Assembly (NCBI RefSeq): GCF_000739875.1
Contig: NZ_BBJR01000064.1
Location: 1-34,364, forward strand
Length of the DNA: 34,364 bases
DNA from: Comamonas aquatica NBRC 14918
GTDB lineage: Bacteria; Pseudomonadota; Gammaproteobacteria; Burkholderiales; Burkholderiaceae_C
Reading direction: 5' to 3'
Shown here: positions 26,028-34,364 of the stretch, piece by piece
How the letters are laid out: each line of letters begins with the position of its first letter
How positions within the stretch are numbered: position 1 is the first letter of the stretch
Notes under the pieces: model-generated
Told to the model about the DNA's origin: nothing
Seen by the model: only the letters and a program-made list of their open reading frames with translations
Databases searched by the model: none
Program-made: the position numbers and the translations under genes

Positions 26028-26711
26028 ATGAGCTCCCCCACCACCACCCGCCTGCGCATCTGGGACCTGCCCACGCGCCTGTTCCACTGGTCGCTGGCCG
26101 CCAGCGTGATTGCCCTGATCGTCACCGCCAACATCGGTGGCAACGCCATGGAATGGCACCTGCGCCTGGGGCACGTGGTCCTGGCACTGCTGCTGTTCCG
26201 CGTGGTCTGGGGCCTGGTCGGTGGCCACTGGTCGCGCTTCGCCACCTTCATCCCCGGTCCCGTGCGGCTGCTGCGCCACCTGCGCGGCCAGGGCAGCCCC
26301 GCCGACAAGGCCGGCCACAACCCTCTGGGCGCCCTGTCGGTGCTGGCCATGCTGGGCATCCTGGGCCTGCAAGTCGGCACCGGGCTGGTCAGCGATGACG
26401 AAATCGCCTTCGCCGGCCCCCTGGTGCGCTTTGTCTCGTCCGACACCATCGCCTGGGCGACCAGCTGGCACACAGGCTGGGGCCAGTGGCTGCTGTGGAC
26501 GGTAATCGGCCTGCACCTGGCCGCCATCGTGTTCTACAGCCTCGTGCGGCGTGACAAGCTGGTGCCCGCCATGTTGCACGGCGACAAGGGCGGCCTGCCC
26601 GCTGACCTGCCCGCCAGCCGCGATGGCCTGGCCAGCTGGGCCTCCGCCCTGCTGTTCGCTGCGGCCTGCGCCGTGATGGCCTACTGGGTCTGGACCCGGG
26701 CTGCGTTCTAA
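26028..26711 (+). CDS. Cytochrome b561 family protein
   Basis: This 227-residue membrane protein has four to five helices and the prokaryotic b561/Ni-Fe hydrogenase b-subunit fold. It opens RIWDLPTRLFHWSLAAS, with heme-ligand His in helix 1. Further ligands are in MEWHLRLGHVVLALLLFRVVWG (helix 2) and WLLWTVIGLHLAAIVFYSL (helix 4). It probably passes electrons from quinol to a periplasmic cytochrome; the divergent cytochrome c' gene is the obvious partner. The length is normal and the start sits in a tight promoter region. Confidence 0.93.
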   Translation: MSSPTTTRLRIWDLPTRLFHWSLAASVIALIVTANIGGNAMEWHLRLGHVVLALLLFRVVWGLVGGHWSRFATFIPGPVRLLRHLRGQGSPADKAGHNPLGALSVLAMLGILGLQVGTGLVSDDEIAFAGPLVRFVSSDTIAWATSWHTGWGQWLLWTVIGLHLAAIVFYSLVRRDKLVPAMLHGDKGGLPADLPASRDGLASWASALLFAAACAVMAYWVWTRAAF

Positions 26712-26777
26712 CCCCGGTATCCCTGGCTGCGGCATGCCGCTACACTGGGCTTTTGTTTTGCCCTTGAACACCCAGTT

Positions 26778-27275
26778 TTGAACGTGGACCACCCCAGCGT
26801 GGCAGTCGCCCTCGCCACGACGCCCCAAGACATGGCCAGCGCCGCCTTGCTGTTCAGCGAATACGCCGACAGCCTGGCCCTGGACTTGGCCTTTCAAAAT
26901 TTTGCCCACGAGTTGGCCACCCTGCCCGGCGACTATGCCGCGCCACGCGGCAGCTTGCTGCTGGCCCATGTGGGTGATGCCCTGGCCGGGTGCTGCGCCC
27001 TGCGCCCCCTGGACACCGCCGACTACCCGAATGCGGCCGAGATGAAGCGCCTGTACGTGCGCAAGGCCTTCCGGGGCTTTGGCCTGGGGCGCCAACTGGC
27101 CGAAAGCACCCTCGATGCGGCGCGCCAAGCGGGCTATGCCTGCGTGCTGCTGGACACCCTGGACGACATGGAGGCGGCGCGCAACCTCTACACCGACCTG
27201 GGATTCATGGCGATCGCCCCCTACTACCACAACCCAATTGCCGGGGCACACTACCTGAAGGTCGACATCTTCTGA
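26778..27275 (+). CDS. GNAT-family N-acetyltransferase
   Basis: This 165-residue GCN5-related acyltransferase has its acetyl-CoA loop at R99-G-F-G-L-G104 (RKAFRGFGLGRQLAES). It is preceded by strand 4 (AAEMKRLYVR) and followed by CVLLDTLDDMEAARNLYTDLGFMAIAPYYHNP, matching motifs A and B of the family. The acceptor substrate cannot be predicted; the short, complete domain resembles small-molecule or peptide acetylases of the PhnO/YitI type. The start is TTG 26778 or GTG 26784; neither has a clear ribosome binding site. It is probably its own unit. Confidence 0.85.
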   Translation: MNVDHPSVAVALATTPQDMASAALLFSEYADSLALDLAFQNFAHELATLPGDYAAPRGSLLLAHVGDALAGCCALRPLDTADYPNAAEMKRLYVRKAFRGFGLGRQLAESTLDAARQAGYACVLLDTLDDMEAARNLYTDLGFMAIAPYYHNPIAGAHYLKVDIF

Positions 27276-27678
27276 GCGGCGGCCGCACCGATCCAGGCGC
27301 CCGCACGGTGCAAGGAATGGCATTGCAGGTACACACGCAGCCAAGCGGGGCACCATGTCACGTCACCGGAAAGCTTGATGGCATGGCGTGGTGTTACGCC
27401 GCATTCACCACAGACCCCACACGTTCACGGCAATCGCGTGGGCTCCACCCGCGCATGCGCAGCCCTCGGAATTTGGCGCATCGCCGCCGTCGGTATGACA
27501 CCGCGGTCGACACCTTCCGCCGCCACATCACGCCGCTGGCAGCAGCATGGTGTGTGTTTGACCGACACGCGGGATCCGCGCTGGATGCGGGGACGCAGTC
27601 CGTGAATAATGCGGCAGCAGCGTCGATGGCCATTCCCGCGCTGGCACGGCGTTGCGACACCGAACCGACCACTTGCCC
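27276..27678. other. Intergenic stretch without a convincing gene
   Basis: About 400 bases between the acetyltransferase and the HTH gene. Open frames here have poor codon use and no family resemblance. Imperfect inverted repeats are visible: GTGGTG/CACCAC (27388-27411) and CCCACACG/CGCGTGGG (27416-27442). A TTGACC at about 27557 has no good -10 at 17 bases. It could hold the regulator's promoter and operators. Confidence 0.5.
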
Positions 27679-28251
27679 ATGATTCCCACTGACCGCCCCG
27701 TGCTGGGCCGAGACCTTGAGACCGTGCGCCAGGCCTTCGGGCTGGCGACCCAGGACATCATCTGGGTGCTCGGGATGTCCATCACCCGCTGGATGCAGAT
27801 CGTGCGCCAGGCCCCGGACGCGCCGGTCAAAGACCCGGCCCTGGCCCTGCTGGTGCGCTTTCTGGCGCAGCACCCGGAACTGGCCGTCGTACCTAAAGTC
27901 CCGACGGCTTCGGAAGTTTTCAGCCTGATGAACGAGGCCACGGACGTTGAACTCAAGCGTTTTGCCACCTACTTTGGCGCCGAGGCATCCGCCTCCTACC
28001 GCTGGATGCGCCCCGACGCACGGCCGGCCTCGGTGGTGGTCCGCCTGATGCACTTCATGAAAACCGCCCTGCTGATGCGCGACACAGCAGGACGCACGCA
28101 CCTGCTGGAGGGCTGGCGCCAGACCGTGGCCAGCGAAGCCAGCAACCGGGGCGTGCCCGATGTCTTCCAGTCCGGGCGCTGGAGTGTGGTGCCGTTGGTG
28201 GACAAAGGAGCCCCCTCGTCACAGCTTCCACCAGCCACCACCCCGCCCTAG
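27679..28251 (+). CDS. Putative HTH regulator, TrbA-like
   Basis: This 190-residue protein begins MIPTDRPVLGRDLETVRQ. Residues about 10-75 form a helical DNA-binding-like segment (AFGLATQDIIWVLGMSITRWMQI followed by DPALALLVRFLAQHPEL). Its pattern recalls TrbA-type repressors of IncP plasmids and related chromosomal proteins; this is a memory-based resemblance. The second half (FATYFGAEASASYRWMRPDARPASVVVRLMHFM, then GRTHLLEGWRQTVASEASNRGVPDVFQSGRW) repeats a similar helical arrangement, suggesting two related domains. The ATG lacks a good ribosome binding site; a TTG at 27652 is an alternative. It converges on the peroxiredoxin gene with a shared terminator. Confidence 0.65.
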   Translation: MIPTDRPVLGRDLETVRQAFGLATQDIIWVLGMSITRWMQIVRQAPDAPVKDPALALLVRFLAQHPELAVVPKVPTASEVFSLMNEATDVELKRFATYFGAEASASYRWMRPDARPASVVVRLMHFMKTALLMRDTAGRTHLLEGWRQTVASEASNRGVPDVFQSGRWSVVPLVDKGAPSSQLPPATTPP

Positions 28252-28290
28252 CCGCAACCGGCGAGTGCCGCAGCTGGCGCCAAGCACCAT

Positions 28291-28321
28291 AAAAAAAGCG
28301 CTGCAGAAGCAGCGCTTTTTT
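28291..28321. terminator. Bidirectional intrinsic terminator
   Basis: AAAAAAAGCGCTGC pairs with GCAGCGCTTTTTT around a 4-base loop, between the convergent HTH and peroxiredoxin genes. Both strands have T-runs. Confidence 0.9.
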
Positions 28322-28336
28322 GCAATCCTCGGCGGC

Positions 28337-28843
28337 TTAGGCCTTGGCTTGGGCCAACAGCGTGGCGGCGTCCGACACTTCAAACTTGCCGGGGCCTTCG
28401 ACGTTCAGGCTCACCACCTTGCCGTCTTTGAGCAGCATCGAGTAGCGGTTGCTGCGCAGACCCAGGCCCTTGCCGTTCAGATCCAGGGTCAGGCCGGTGG
28501 CCTTGGCAAATGCGGCGTCGCCGTCGGCGATCATGCGCACCTTGCCGGTGGCGTTCTGCTCGCGCCCCCAGGCGCCCATCACAAACGCATCGTTCACAGA
28601 CACACACCAGATTTCGTCCACGCCTGCCGCCTTAAAAGCCTCGGCCTGCTCGATGTAACCAGGCAGGTGCTTGGCAGAGCAGGTCGGGGTAAAGGCGCCG
28701 GGCACGGCGAACAGGGCAATCGTCTTGCCTGCGGCGGCCTGGGGCAGCTCCACAGGGTTAGGGCCGATGCTGCAGCCATTGCCTTCCACTTCCACGTACT
28801 CCATCAGCTTCACTGCGGGCAGCGCGTCTCCAACCTTGATCAT
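28337..28843 (-). CDS. Peroxiredoxin, Prx5 type
   Basis: This 168-residue thiol peroxidase reduces H2O2 and organic hydroperoxides. The start is MIKVGDALPAVKLMEY at 28843 with GGAGGA upstream. The peroxidatic Cys55 lies in VPGAFTPTCSAKHLPGY, the exact Prx5 signature. Further family segments are DEIWCVSVNDAFVMGAWG and LGLRSNRYSMLLKDGKVVSLNVE. The additional Cys80 is a possible resolving partner, but many Prx5 proteins use glutathione and glutaredoxin instead. It is monocistronic. Confidence 0.95.
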   Translation of the reverse strand: MIKVGDALPAVKLMEYVEVEGNGCSIGPNPVELPQAAAGKTIALFAVPGAFTPTCSAKHLPGYIEQAEAFKAAGVDEIWCVSVNDAFVMGAWGREQNATGKVRMIADGDAAFAKATGLTLDLNGKGLGLRSNRYSMLLKDGKVVSLNVEGPGKFEVSDAATLLAQAKA

Positions 28844-28913
28844 TGTGTGTCCTCCAGGATGTGCATCGCCTTGGCTTGTTCCCGTGCGCACAGCGCCGGG
28901 CAAGGCGACAAAT

Positions 28914-28944
28914 AAAAAAGCGACCCACATTGTGGGTCGCTTTT
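28914..28944 (-). terminator. Intrinsic terminator of the ribosomal protein operon
   Basis: CGACCCACA and its complement form a tight hairpin, flanked by A6 on the left and T4 on the right, 30 bases after rpsQ on the minus strand. The minus strand ends in a six-T run. It suggests that rplN and the spc genes are not contiguous with rpsQ here. Confidence 0.85.
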
Positions 28945-28974
28945 CAAGACTATGCAGTCAAAGCGGTTGAACGC

Positions 28975-29244
28975 TTAAACCAGAGCAGCCTTTTGCACCA
29001 AGCGGGTCGCCACCCAGTTCTTGGTCTTCGACAGCGGACGGCTCTCGGTGATTTCGATGGTGTCACCCATCTTGAATTCACCTTGCTCGTCGTGAGCGTG
29101 GTACTTCGAGGACTTCACCACAATCTTGCCGTAGATGGGGTGCATCACGCGACGCTCCACCAACACGGTCACTGTCTTAGCGCGCTTGTCGCTCACCACC
29201 TTGCCAATCAAGGTGCGCTTGAGGGATGTTTTAGCTTCCGTCAT
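28975..29244 (-). CDS. rpsQ: 30S ribosomal protein S17
   Basis: This 89-residue primary 16S rRNA-binding protein has an OB-fold: [43 protein letters not shown] and [16 protein letters not shown] are the family strands. It is the last gene before a terminator. In E. coli the S10 operon also ends at rpsQ. Confidence 0.97.
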   Translation of the reverse strand: MTEAKTSLKRTLIGKVVSDKRAKTVTVLVERRVMHPIYGKIVVKSSKYHAHDEQGEFKMGDTIEITESRPLSKTKNWVATRLVQKAALV

Positions 29245-29253
29245 GTCGGCTCC

Positions 29254-29451
29254 TTACTTGGCGGCTTGCTTTTCAGCAAGAATGGTCTTGGCACGGGCGA
29301 TCTCACGGCGTGTGGCCTTCAGAGTCGATGTGTTGCCAAGTTGTTGCGTGGCCTTTTGCATACGCAGACCGAAGTGGGCCTTTTGCAGGGACTTCACTTC
29401 AGCTTCCAGGGCGGCCACGTCTTTTTGGCGGAGTTCAGCAGTTTTAGTCAT
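29254..29451 (-). CDS. rpmC: 50S ribosomal protein L29
   Basis: This 65-residue helical hairpin protein lies near the polypeptide exit tunnel, where it helps form the docking site for trigger factor and SRP. Family pattern: [34 protein letters not shown] and [14 protein letters not shown]. It lies between rplP and rpsQ. Confidence 0.97.
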   Translation of the reverse strand: MTKTAELRQKDVAALEAEVKSLQKAHFGLRMQKATQQLGNTSTLKATRREIARAKTILAEKQAAK

Positions 29452-29462
29452 GTTGATTCTCC

Positions 29463-29879
29463 TTATTCACCAATGTGACGGGACACGAAGGTCGTACGCA
29501 GAGGCAGCTTTGCAGCGGCCAGGCGGAACGCTTGACGTGCCAGCTCTTCAGGAACACCCACGATTTCGTAGATGATCTTGCCGGGCTGGATTTCGGCCAC
29601 GTAGTACTCGGGGTTGCCCTTACCGTTACCCATACGCACTTCAGCAGGCTTGGTGGAGATGGGTTTGTCGGGGAACACACGAATCCAGATACGGCCGCCA
29701 CGCTTGACGTGACGCGAAATCGCACGACGTGCGGCTTCGATCTGACGTGCAGTCAGACGGCCACGGTCGGTAGACTTCAGACCGAAATCGCCGAAAGCAA
29801 CAGCGTTGCCACGGGTAGCGATACCGGTGTTGCGGCCTTTGTGTTCCTTACGGAACTTGCGGCGTGCAGGTTGCAGCAT
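29463..29879 (-). CDS. rplP: 50S ribosomal protein L16
   Basis: This 138-residue protein sits near the A-site and peptidyl-transferase centre. It starts [19 protein letters not shown], with signature [21 protein letters not shown] and [19 protein letters not shown]. It starts 2 bases after the rpsC stop, so translation is probably coupled. Confidence 0.98.
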   Translation of the reverse strand: MLQPARRKFRKEHKGRNTGIATRGNAVAFGDFGLKSTDRGRLTARQIEAARRAISRHVKRGGRIWIRVFPDKPISTKPAEVRMGNGKGNPEYYVAEIQPGKIIYEIVGVPEELARQAFRLAAAKLPLRTTFVSRHIGE

Positions 29880-29881
29880 GT

Positions 29882-30742
29882 TTATTCTCCTTTACCGTCC
29901 GCTGCTGTAGCGGGCGCGTCAGTCTTGCGAACGCGCTTAACGGAGTCAGCGCCGGCACCAGCAGGCTTGTCGCTGCCGTCTACAGGAGCTGCGTTACCGC
30001 CTGTGGGGCGGCGGGCACCACGGCCTGCGCCGTCACGGCGACCATCGCGGCGGGGGCCGCGTGGACGACGCTCGTCATCAGGACGGGGAGTCTCGACGGC
30101 GGGCAGGTCGTTGCGGCCCAAGGTATCACCCTTGTAGACCCAGACCTTCACGCCGATGATGCCGTAAGTCGTCTTGGCTTCGGAGAAGCCGTAGTCGATG
30201 TCAGCACGCAGAGTGTGCAGAGGCACGCGGCCTTCGCGGTACCACTCGGTACGGGCAATTTCGATACCGTTCAGACGACCGGAAGACATGATCTTGATGC
30301 CCTGGGCACCCAGACGCATGGCGTTCTGCATCGCACGCTTCATGGCACGACGGAACATGATGCGCTTTTCCAGTTGCTGGGTGATCGAGTCAGCGATCAG
30401 CTTGGCATCGATTTCAGGCTTGCGCACTTCTTCGATGTTCACAGCAACGGGCACGCCCAGGCGAGTGGCGAGTTCCTTCTTCAGGTTCTCGATGTCTTCG
30501 CCCTTCTTGCCGATCACAACACCAGGACGGGCCGAGAAGATTGTGATACGGGCGTTCTTAGCAGGACGCTCGATCAGCACGCGTGCCACAGCAGCGTTCT
30601 TCAACTTAGCCTTCAGGTACTCGCGAACCTTGATGTCTTCGGCCAGCATGCCGGCGAAGTCACGGTTGCTAGCGTACCAACGGCTAGCCCAGTTACGGCT
30701 CACAGCAAGGCGGAAGCCGGTAGGATGGATTTTCTGTCCCAT
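29882..30742 (-). CDS. rpsC: 30S ribosomal protein S3
   Basis: This 286-residue protein at the mRNA entry channel starts [18 protein letters not shown]. The KH domain carries [16 protein letters not shown], and the C-terminal core has [24 protein letters not shown]. After about residue 215 there is a long extra tail rich in Arg, Gly and Pro, then Ala ([18 protein letters not shown] and onward), making it about 50 residues longer than E. coli S3 (233). Extended S3 tails occur in beta-proteobacteria. Confidence 0.97.
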   Translation of the reverse strand: MGQKIHPTGFRLAVSRNWASRWYASNRDFAGMLAEDIKVREYLKAKLKNAAVARVLIERPAKNARITIFSARPGVVIGKKGEDIENLKKELATRLGVPVAVNIEEVRKPEIDAKLIADSITQQLEKRIMFRRAMKRAMQNAMRLGAQGIKIMSSGRLNGIEIARTEWYREGRVPLHTLRADIDYGFSEAKTTYGIIGVKVWVYKGDTLGRNDLPAVETPRPDDERRPRGPRRDGRRDGAGRGARRPTGGNAAPVDGSDKPAGAGADSVKRVRKTDAPATAADGKGE

Positions 30743-30758
30743 ATTCTTCCTTTAGGCC

Positions 30759-31091
30759 TCAGTTACCGACTGTCACGTAGATGTGGCAGGTAGGCTTGCT
30801 GATGCGATTGCCACGGCCCTTAGCGCGAGCGGTGAAACGCTTGAGCGTCGTGCCTTGCTCGACGTAGATGGTCTTGACCTTCAATTCGTCGATGTCGGCG
30901 CCGTCGTTGTGCTCGGCGTTGGCGATAGCGGATTCCAGAACCTTCTTCACGATCACAGCAGCTTTTTTCTGCGTGAAGGTCAGAATGTTCAGAGCTTGAT
31001 CCACCTTCTTGCCGCGGATCAGATCCGCGACCAGGCGACCCTTGTCAACCGACAAGCGGACGCCACGGAGGACTGCACGTGTTTCAGACAT
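30759..31091 (-). CDS. rplV: 50S ribosomal protein L22
   Basis: This 110-residue protein lines the exit tunnel. [20 protein letters not shown] and the helix [19 protein letters not shown] are typical. The tunnel beta-hairpin lies around [17 protein letters not shown], a region linked to macrolide resistance in other species; no deletion is seen here. Confidence 0.97.
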   Translation of the reverse strand: MSETRAVLRGVRLSVDKGRLVADLIRGKKVDQALNILTFTQKKAAVIVKKVLESAIANAEHNDGADIDELKVKTIYVEQGTTLKRFTARAKGRGNRISKPTCHIYVTVGN

Positions 31092-31100
31092 GGTCGTTCC

Positions 31101-31376
31101 TTACTTCTTGGCCTTCTTGTCGGCGGGGTGACCCTTGAAGGTACGAGTCAGTGCGAATTCGCCCAACTTGTGACCCACCATTTGGTCGGTGATGTAGACA
31201 GGCACGTGCTGCTTGCCGTTGTGCACGGCGATGGTCAGACCGATGAACTCGGGCAGAACCATGGAGCGACGCGACCAGGTCTTGACGGGCTTCTTGTCCT
31301 TGGTAGCGACGGCCTTTTCAACCTTGGCAACCAAGTGATGGTCAACAAACGGACCCTTTTTGAGAGAACGAGTCAT
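31101..31376 (-). CDS. rpsS: 30S ribosomal protein S19
   Basis: This 91-residue head protein starts [15 protein letters not shown]. Signatures are [22 protein letters not shown] and [14 protein letters not shown]. It is located between rplB and rplV with short gaps. Confidence 0.98.
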   Translation of the reverse strand: MTRSLKKGPFVDHHLVAKVEKAVATKDKKPVKTWSRRSMVLPEFIGLTIAVHNGKQHVPVYITDQMVGHKLGEFALTRTFKGHPADKKAKK

Positions 31377-31386
31377 TTGCTACCCC

Positions 31387-32211
31387 TTACTTCTTACGAC
31401 GCGACACAATCATGCTTTGTGTGCGCTTGTTGTTACGGGTACGGTAGCCCTTCGTCAGGTTGCCCCATGGGTCAACAGCGTGACGGCCTTCGCCGGTCTT
31501 ACCTTCACCACCACCGTGCGGGTGGTCGATCGGGTTCATGGCAGTACCACGGACGGTAGGACGGATACCCATCCAACGCTTCACACCGGCCTTGCCGTAC
31601 TGGCGCAGGCTGTGCTCTTCGTTGGCAACTTCACCGATGGTGGCGCGGCACTCGATGTGAATCTTGCGCACTTCGCCGGAACGCATACGCACTTGAGCGT
31701 AGACGCCTTCGCGAGCCAGCAGCGTAGCGGAAGCACCTGCGGAGCGGGCGATTTGCGCGCCGCCGCCGGGTTGCAGCTCGATGCAGTGGATGGTCGAACC
31801 CACGGGGATGTTGCGGATAGGCAGGGTGTTGCCCACGCGAATCGGAGCTTCGGAGCCGCTCACGATGGTCGCACCCACAGCCAGATTGCGGGGAGCGATG
31901 ATGTAGCGACGCTCGCCGTCGGCATAGCACACCAGAGCGATGTGGGCCGTACGGTTGGGGTCGTACTCAATGCGTTCCACCTTGGCGGGGATGGCATCCT
32001 TGTTGCGACGGAAGTCCACCACACGGTAGTGGTGCTTGTGACCACCGCCCTTGTGACGGGTTGTGATGTGACCGTTGTTGTTACGGCCAGCCTTCTCCGA
32101 CTGCGATTCCAGCAGTGGAGCATAGCCAGGGCCCTTGAACAGGTGGTCACGCGTCACCTTCACCGCGCCACGACGGCCAGGCGAAGTTGGTTTGAGTTTG
32201 ATAACAGCCAT
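31387..32211 (-). CDS. rplB: 50S ribosomal protein L2
   Basis: This 274-residue primary 23S rRNA-binding protein is needed for subunit joining and peptidyl transfer. It starts [19 protein letters not shown]. The conserved C-terminal block [18 protein letters not shown] includes the functionally important histidine. It starts 2 bases after the rplW stop. Confidence 0.98.
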   Translation of the reverse strand: MAVIKLKPTSPGRRGAVKVTRDHLFKGPGYAPLLESQSEKAGRNNNGHITTRHKGGGHKHHYRVVDFRRNKDAIPAKVERIEYDPNRTAHIALVCYADGERRYIIAPRNLAVGATIVSGSEAPIRVGNTLPIRNIPVGSTIHCIELQPGGGAQIARSAGASATLLAREGVYAQVRMRSGEVRKIHIECRATIGEVANEEHSLRQYGKAGVKRWMGIRPTVRGTAMNPIDHPHGGGEGKTGEGRHAVDPWGNLTKGYRTRNNKRTQSMIVSRRKK

Positions 32212-32213
32212 GA

Positions 32214-32528
32214 TTAAGCAGCCTCCCCAGACAGGTTCAGCTCTTGACCGGGCTTCAGACGCACATAAGCCTTGCGCACGTTGTCGCGGCGGCCAATGGT
32301 CTTGCCAAAGCGCTTGGTCTTGCCCTTGGTGTTCACCACAGAAACGCCAGCCACTTCAACCTTGAACAGCAGTTCCACTGCAGCCTTGATTTCGTGCTTG
32401 GTAGCGTTTTGCAGCACCTTAAAAGTCACAGCGTTGGACTTTTCGGCAGCCATGGTGGCCTTTTCGGACACGATGGGAGCGACCAACACTTGCATCAGAC
32501 GACCTTCGTCAAACTTGAGCGTGCTCAT
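32214..32528 (-). CDS. rplW: 50S ribosomal protein L23
   Basis: This 104-residue protein at the exit tunnel rim is the main trigger factor and SRP contact. The pattern [36 protein letters not shown] and [17 protein letters not shown] is intact. Its ATG overlaps the rplD stop (ATGA), indicating coupled translation. Confidence 0.97.
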   Translation of the reverse strand: MSTLKFDEGRLMQVLVAPIVSEKATMAAEKSNAVTFKVLQNATKHEIKAAVELLFKVEVAGVSVVNTKGKTKRFGKTIGRRDNVRKAYVRLKPGQELNLSGEAA

Positions 32529-33148
32529 GCGAACATCTCCTTGAGTTTGTCGATTGCGCCCTTGGTGATGAGCACTTTCTTGTAATGCACCAGAGAAACG
32601 GGGTCTGCGTAGCGGGGTTCCACCACGAACACGTTCTTCAGGTTGCGCGAAGCCAGGTACAGATTCTCGTCGATCTCTTCGGCGATCACCATCACCGACG
32701 ACTGCAGATTCATGGACTTGAACTTGTCAGCCAGAACCTTGGTCTTGGGAGTGTCAACGGTCAGGGACTCCACCACTGCCAGACGGCCTTCGCGGGCCAG
32801 CTGGGACAGGATGGAAGCCATACCGGCGCGGTACATCTTCTTGTTGATCTTCTGCGAGAAGTTTTCTTCAGGCAGATTCGGGAAGACGCGACCGCCCCCA
32901 CGCCACAGAGGCGAGGAAGACATACCGGCACGTGCACGGCCTGTACCCTTTTGCTTGAAAGGCTTGGCGGTGGTGTGACGGACCTGTTCACGATCCTTCT
33001 GAGCGCGCGTGCCCTGGCGTGCGTTGGCACGGTAAGCAGTCACGATCTGGTGGATCAGGTCTTCGTTGTACGCACGGCCGAACACAGTCTCAGGCGCGTC
33101 GAACTTGGACGCGGCTTGGCCTTGTTCATTCAGGAGTTCGAGCTGCAT
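32525..33148 (-). CDS. rplD: 50S ribosomal protein L4
   Basis: This 207-residue protein has the long tunnel loop rich in Gly and basic residues ([27 protein letters not shown] in two motifs). In E. coli L4 also represses its own operon by binding the S10 leader; here a structured leader lies before rplC. Its ATG overlaps the rplC stop (TAATG). Confidence 0.97.
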   Translation of the reverse strand: MQLELLNEQGQAASKFDAPETVFGRAYNEDLIHQIVTAYRANARQGTRAQKDREQVRHTTAKPFKQKGTGRARAGMSSSPLWRGGGRVFPNLPEENFSQKINKKMYRAGMASILSQLAREGRLAVVESLTVDTPKTKVLADKFKSMNLQSSVMVIAEEIDENLYLASRNLKNVFVVEPRYADPVSLVHYKKVLITKGAIDKLKEMFA

Positions 33149-33822
33149 TAGTTCGCTCCTTTGGAAGCTTTAGCCTTGATGGCAGGACGCACCGACACGA
33201 AGCCACCCTTCGCGCCAGGGATTGCACCCTTGATCAACAGCAGTTGGCGTGCTTCGTCGACACGAACCACGTCCAGGTTTTGGGTTGTCACGGTCACATC
33301 ACCCATGTGACCAGTCATGCGCTTACCGGGGAACACGCGACCGGGGTCTTGTGCCATACCGATAGAACCGGGCACGCGGTGCGAACGGCTGTTACCGTGC
33401 GAGTTGCGCTGTGCACCGAAGTTGTGGCGCTTGATCGTGCCCTGGAAGCCCTTACCGATGGAAGTGCCTTGCACGTCCACTTTCTGGCCAACGCTGAACA
33501 GATCGGCCACGGGCAGGGCTGTACCTGCTGCGTACTTGGCAGCGATCTCTTCGGTCACTTGGAATTCTTTGGTGACTTCACCGGCTTCAACACCTGCCTT
33601 GGCGAGGTGACCGGCTTGAGGCTTGGTCACGCGAGATGCCTTGCGTGTACCGAATGTGACTTGCAAAGCCACATAGCCATCATTCTCTTGGGTTTTGACC
33701 TGGGTCACGCGGTTGTTGGACACATCCACCACTGTGACGGGCACTGCGTCCCCATCATCAGTGAACAGACGCATCATGCCCACCTTGCGGCCCAGCAACC
33801 CCAGGGAGTTGCTCAGACTCAT
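33148..33822 (-). CDS. rplC: 50S ribosomal protein L3
   Basis: This 224-residue protein lies close to the peptidyl-transferase centre. The start is [20 protein letters not shown] at 33822 with GGAG 8 bases upstream; an open frame extends further but lacks L3 sequence. Conserved segments are [23 protein letters not shown] and [13 protein letters not shown]. It is the first gene after a 207-base gap from rpsJ, and probably begins its own unit. Confidence 0.97.
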   Translation of the reverse strand: MSLSNSLGLLGRKVGMMRLFTDDGDAVPVTVVDVSNNRVTQVKTQENDGYVALQVTFGTRKASRVTKPQAGHLAKAGVEAGEVTKEFQVTEEIAAKYAAGTALPVADLFSVGQKVDVQGTSIGKGFQGTIKRHNFGAQRNSHGNSRSHRVPGSIGMAQDPGRVFPGKRMTGHMGDVTVTTQNLDVVRVDEARQLLLIKGAIPGAKGGFVSVRPAIKAKASKGAN

Positions 33823-34029
33823 TTGTTTGCTCCAAAACTTTCGCCGCTGTAACTGCAATTGGCCCAGCGTTGCACCCAACCAGAATGCCCGGCAAAGCGC
33901 ACGAAAGAAGGTTAATAAAACTTCGCCAGAAAAGCGAAGCTCCAAATTTTAACGCGAACTGCTTTTTCAAGCAAGTTCGCGTCAAAAGAAGACCTTACAA
34001 GGCACCGCGAACGGTGCCCGTGCGAGTTC
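33823..34029 (-). promoter_or_regulatory. Structured leader region between rpsJ and rplC
   Basis: Three elements are visible on the minus strand. First is a GGCACCG-TTCG-CGGTGCC hairpin (34018-34001) just after rpsJ. Second is a promoter-like pair TTGCTT (33974-33969), 17 bases, TAAAAT (33951-33946), embedded in a long hairpin ACGCGAAC/GTTCGCGT. Third is CTTCGC/GCGAAG (33939-33921) followed by TTTTATT, which would fall at the very 5' end of an rplC transcript. This looks like the end of one unit plus the promoter and leader of the S10 operon. Confidence 0.5.
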
Positions 34030-34341
34030 TTATTGCAGTTTGATTTCGACGTCCACGCCAGCAGGCAGGTCCAGCTTCATCAAAGCGTCCACGGTCTTGT
34101 CGGTAGGATCGACAATGTCCATCAGACGTTGGTGCGTGCGGATTTCCAGCTGGTCACGCGAAGTCTTGTTCACGTGGGGCGAACGCAGGATGTCGAAGCG
34201 CTTCATGCGGGTAGGCAGAGGCACGGGACCCTTGACGATCGCGCCAGTGCGCTTCGCGGTATCAACGATTTCAGCTGCAGACTGGTCGATCAACTTGTAA
34301 TCGAAAGCCTTCAGGCGGATGCGGATTTTTTGCTTGGACAT
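34030..34341 (-). CDS. rpsJ: 30S ribosomal protein S10 / NusE
   Basis: This 103-residue protein acts in the 30S head and as NusE in transcription antitermination. It starts [19 protein letters not shown]. The signature [27 protein letters not shown] is intact. AGGAA lies 6 bases before the ATG. In beta-proteobacteria rpsJ usually follows fusA-tufA, which would lie just beyond the right edge; the hairpin after rpsJ fits an end of that str-type unit. Confidence 0.98.
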   Translation of the reverse strand: MSKQKIRIRLKAFDYKLIDQSAAEIVDTAKRTGAIVKGPVPLPTRMKRFDILRSPHVNKTSRDQLEIRTHQRLMDIVDPTDKTVDALMKLDLPAGVDVEIKLQ

Positions 34342-34364
34342 GTTAATTCCTAGTTTTTTCTAAG

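Overview
The window is a gene-dense, high-GC piece of a beta-proteobacterial chromosome, most likely from the family Comamonadaceae (Acidovorax/Alicycliphilus/Comamonas type; genus not resolvable by eye). The evidence is the merged str/S10 organisation (rpsJ at the end of one unit, rplC opening the next), the tRNA(Tyr-Gly-Thr)-tuf cluster, the ATP synthase operon next to ybeD-lipB-lipA, and a PTS containing only EIIA(Man), HPr and EI.

Layout. 1-600 (minus): tRNA-Arg, tRNA-Tyr, tRNA-Gly, tRNA-Thr and the first 8 codons of tuf. 640-7350: a tripartite RND efflux pump (adaptor, pump, outer-membrane channel) with a divergent TetR/AcrR repressor and a palindromic operator between them. 7470-11460: a membrane-anchored cytochrome c, a conserved protein of unknown function, a LemA-TPM-TPM group (the first TPM gene is frameshifted in a 9-G run) and a cold-shock/DUF1294 fusion. 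11620-18760 (minus): the complete F1Fo ATP synthase operon atpIBEFHAGDC. 19040-21040: ybeD-lipB-lipA for protein lipoylation. 21240-21390 (minus): an apparent Fur-controlled small RNA gene. 21445-24000 (minus): EIIA(Man)-HPr-EI phosphorelay. 24080-27275: a lipoprotein, a TlpA-like thioredoxin, divergent cytochrome c' and cytochrome b561, and a GNAT acetyltransferase. 27280-28845: a mostly featureless 400-base stretch, a putative HTH regulator and a peroxiredoxin. 28975-34341 (minus): S10-operon genes rplC to rpsQ, preceded by rpsJ.

The housekeeping content (translation, ATP synthesis, lipoylation, redox proteins, PTS signalling) is ordinary. The most interesting observation is in the gap between lipA and ptsI. 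On the minus strand there is a strong promoter (TTGAGA, 18 bases, TGC-TATGAT) with a Fur-box-like palindrome between its -35 and -10. It is followed by about 110 bases with no convincing protein, folding into a 9-bp hairpin and ending in an intrinsic terminator. This is the layout of an iron-regulated sRNA (RyhB/PrrF/NrrF-like in logic). Second are a homopolymeric G-tract that decides whether the first TPM protein stops just before the next gene, and a regulatory gap between rpsJ and rplC. The window begins in one tuf gene and probably ends just short of the second, so it may be a contig bounded by that repeat.
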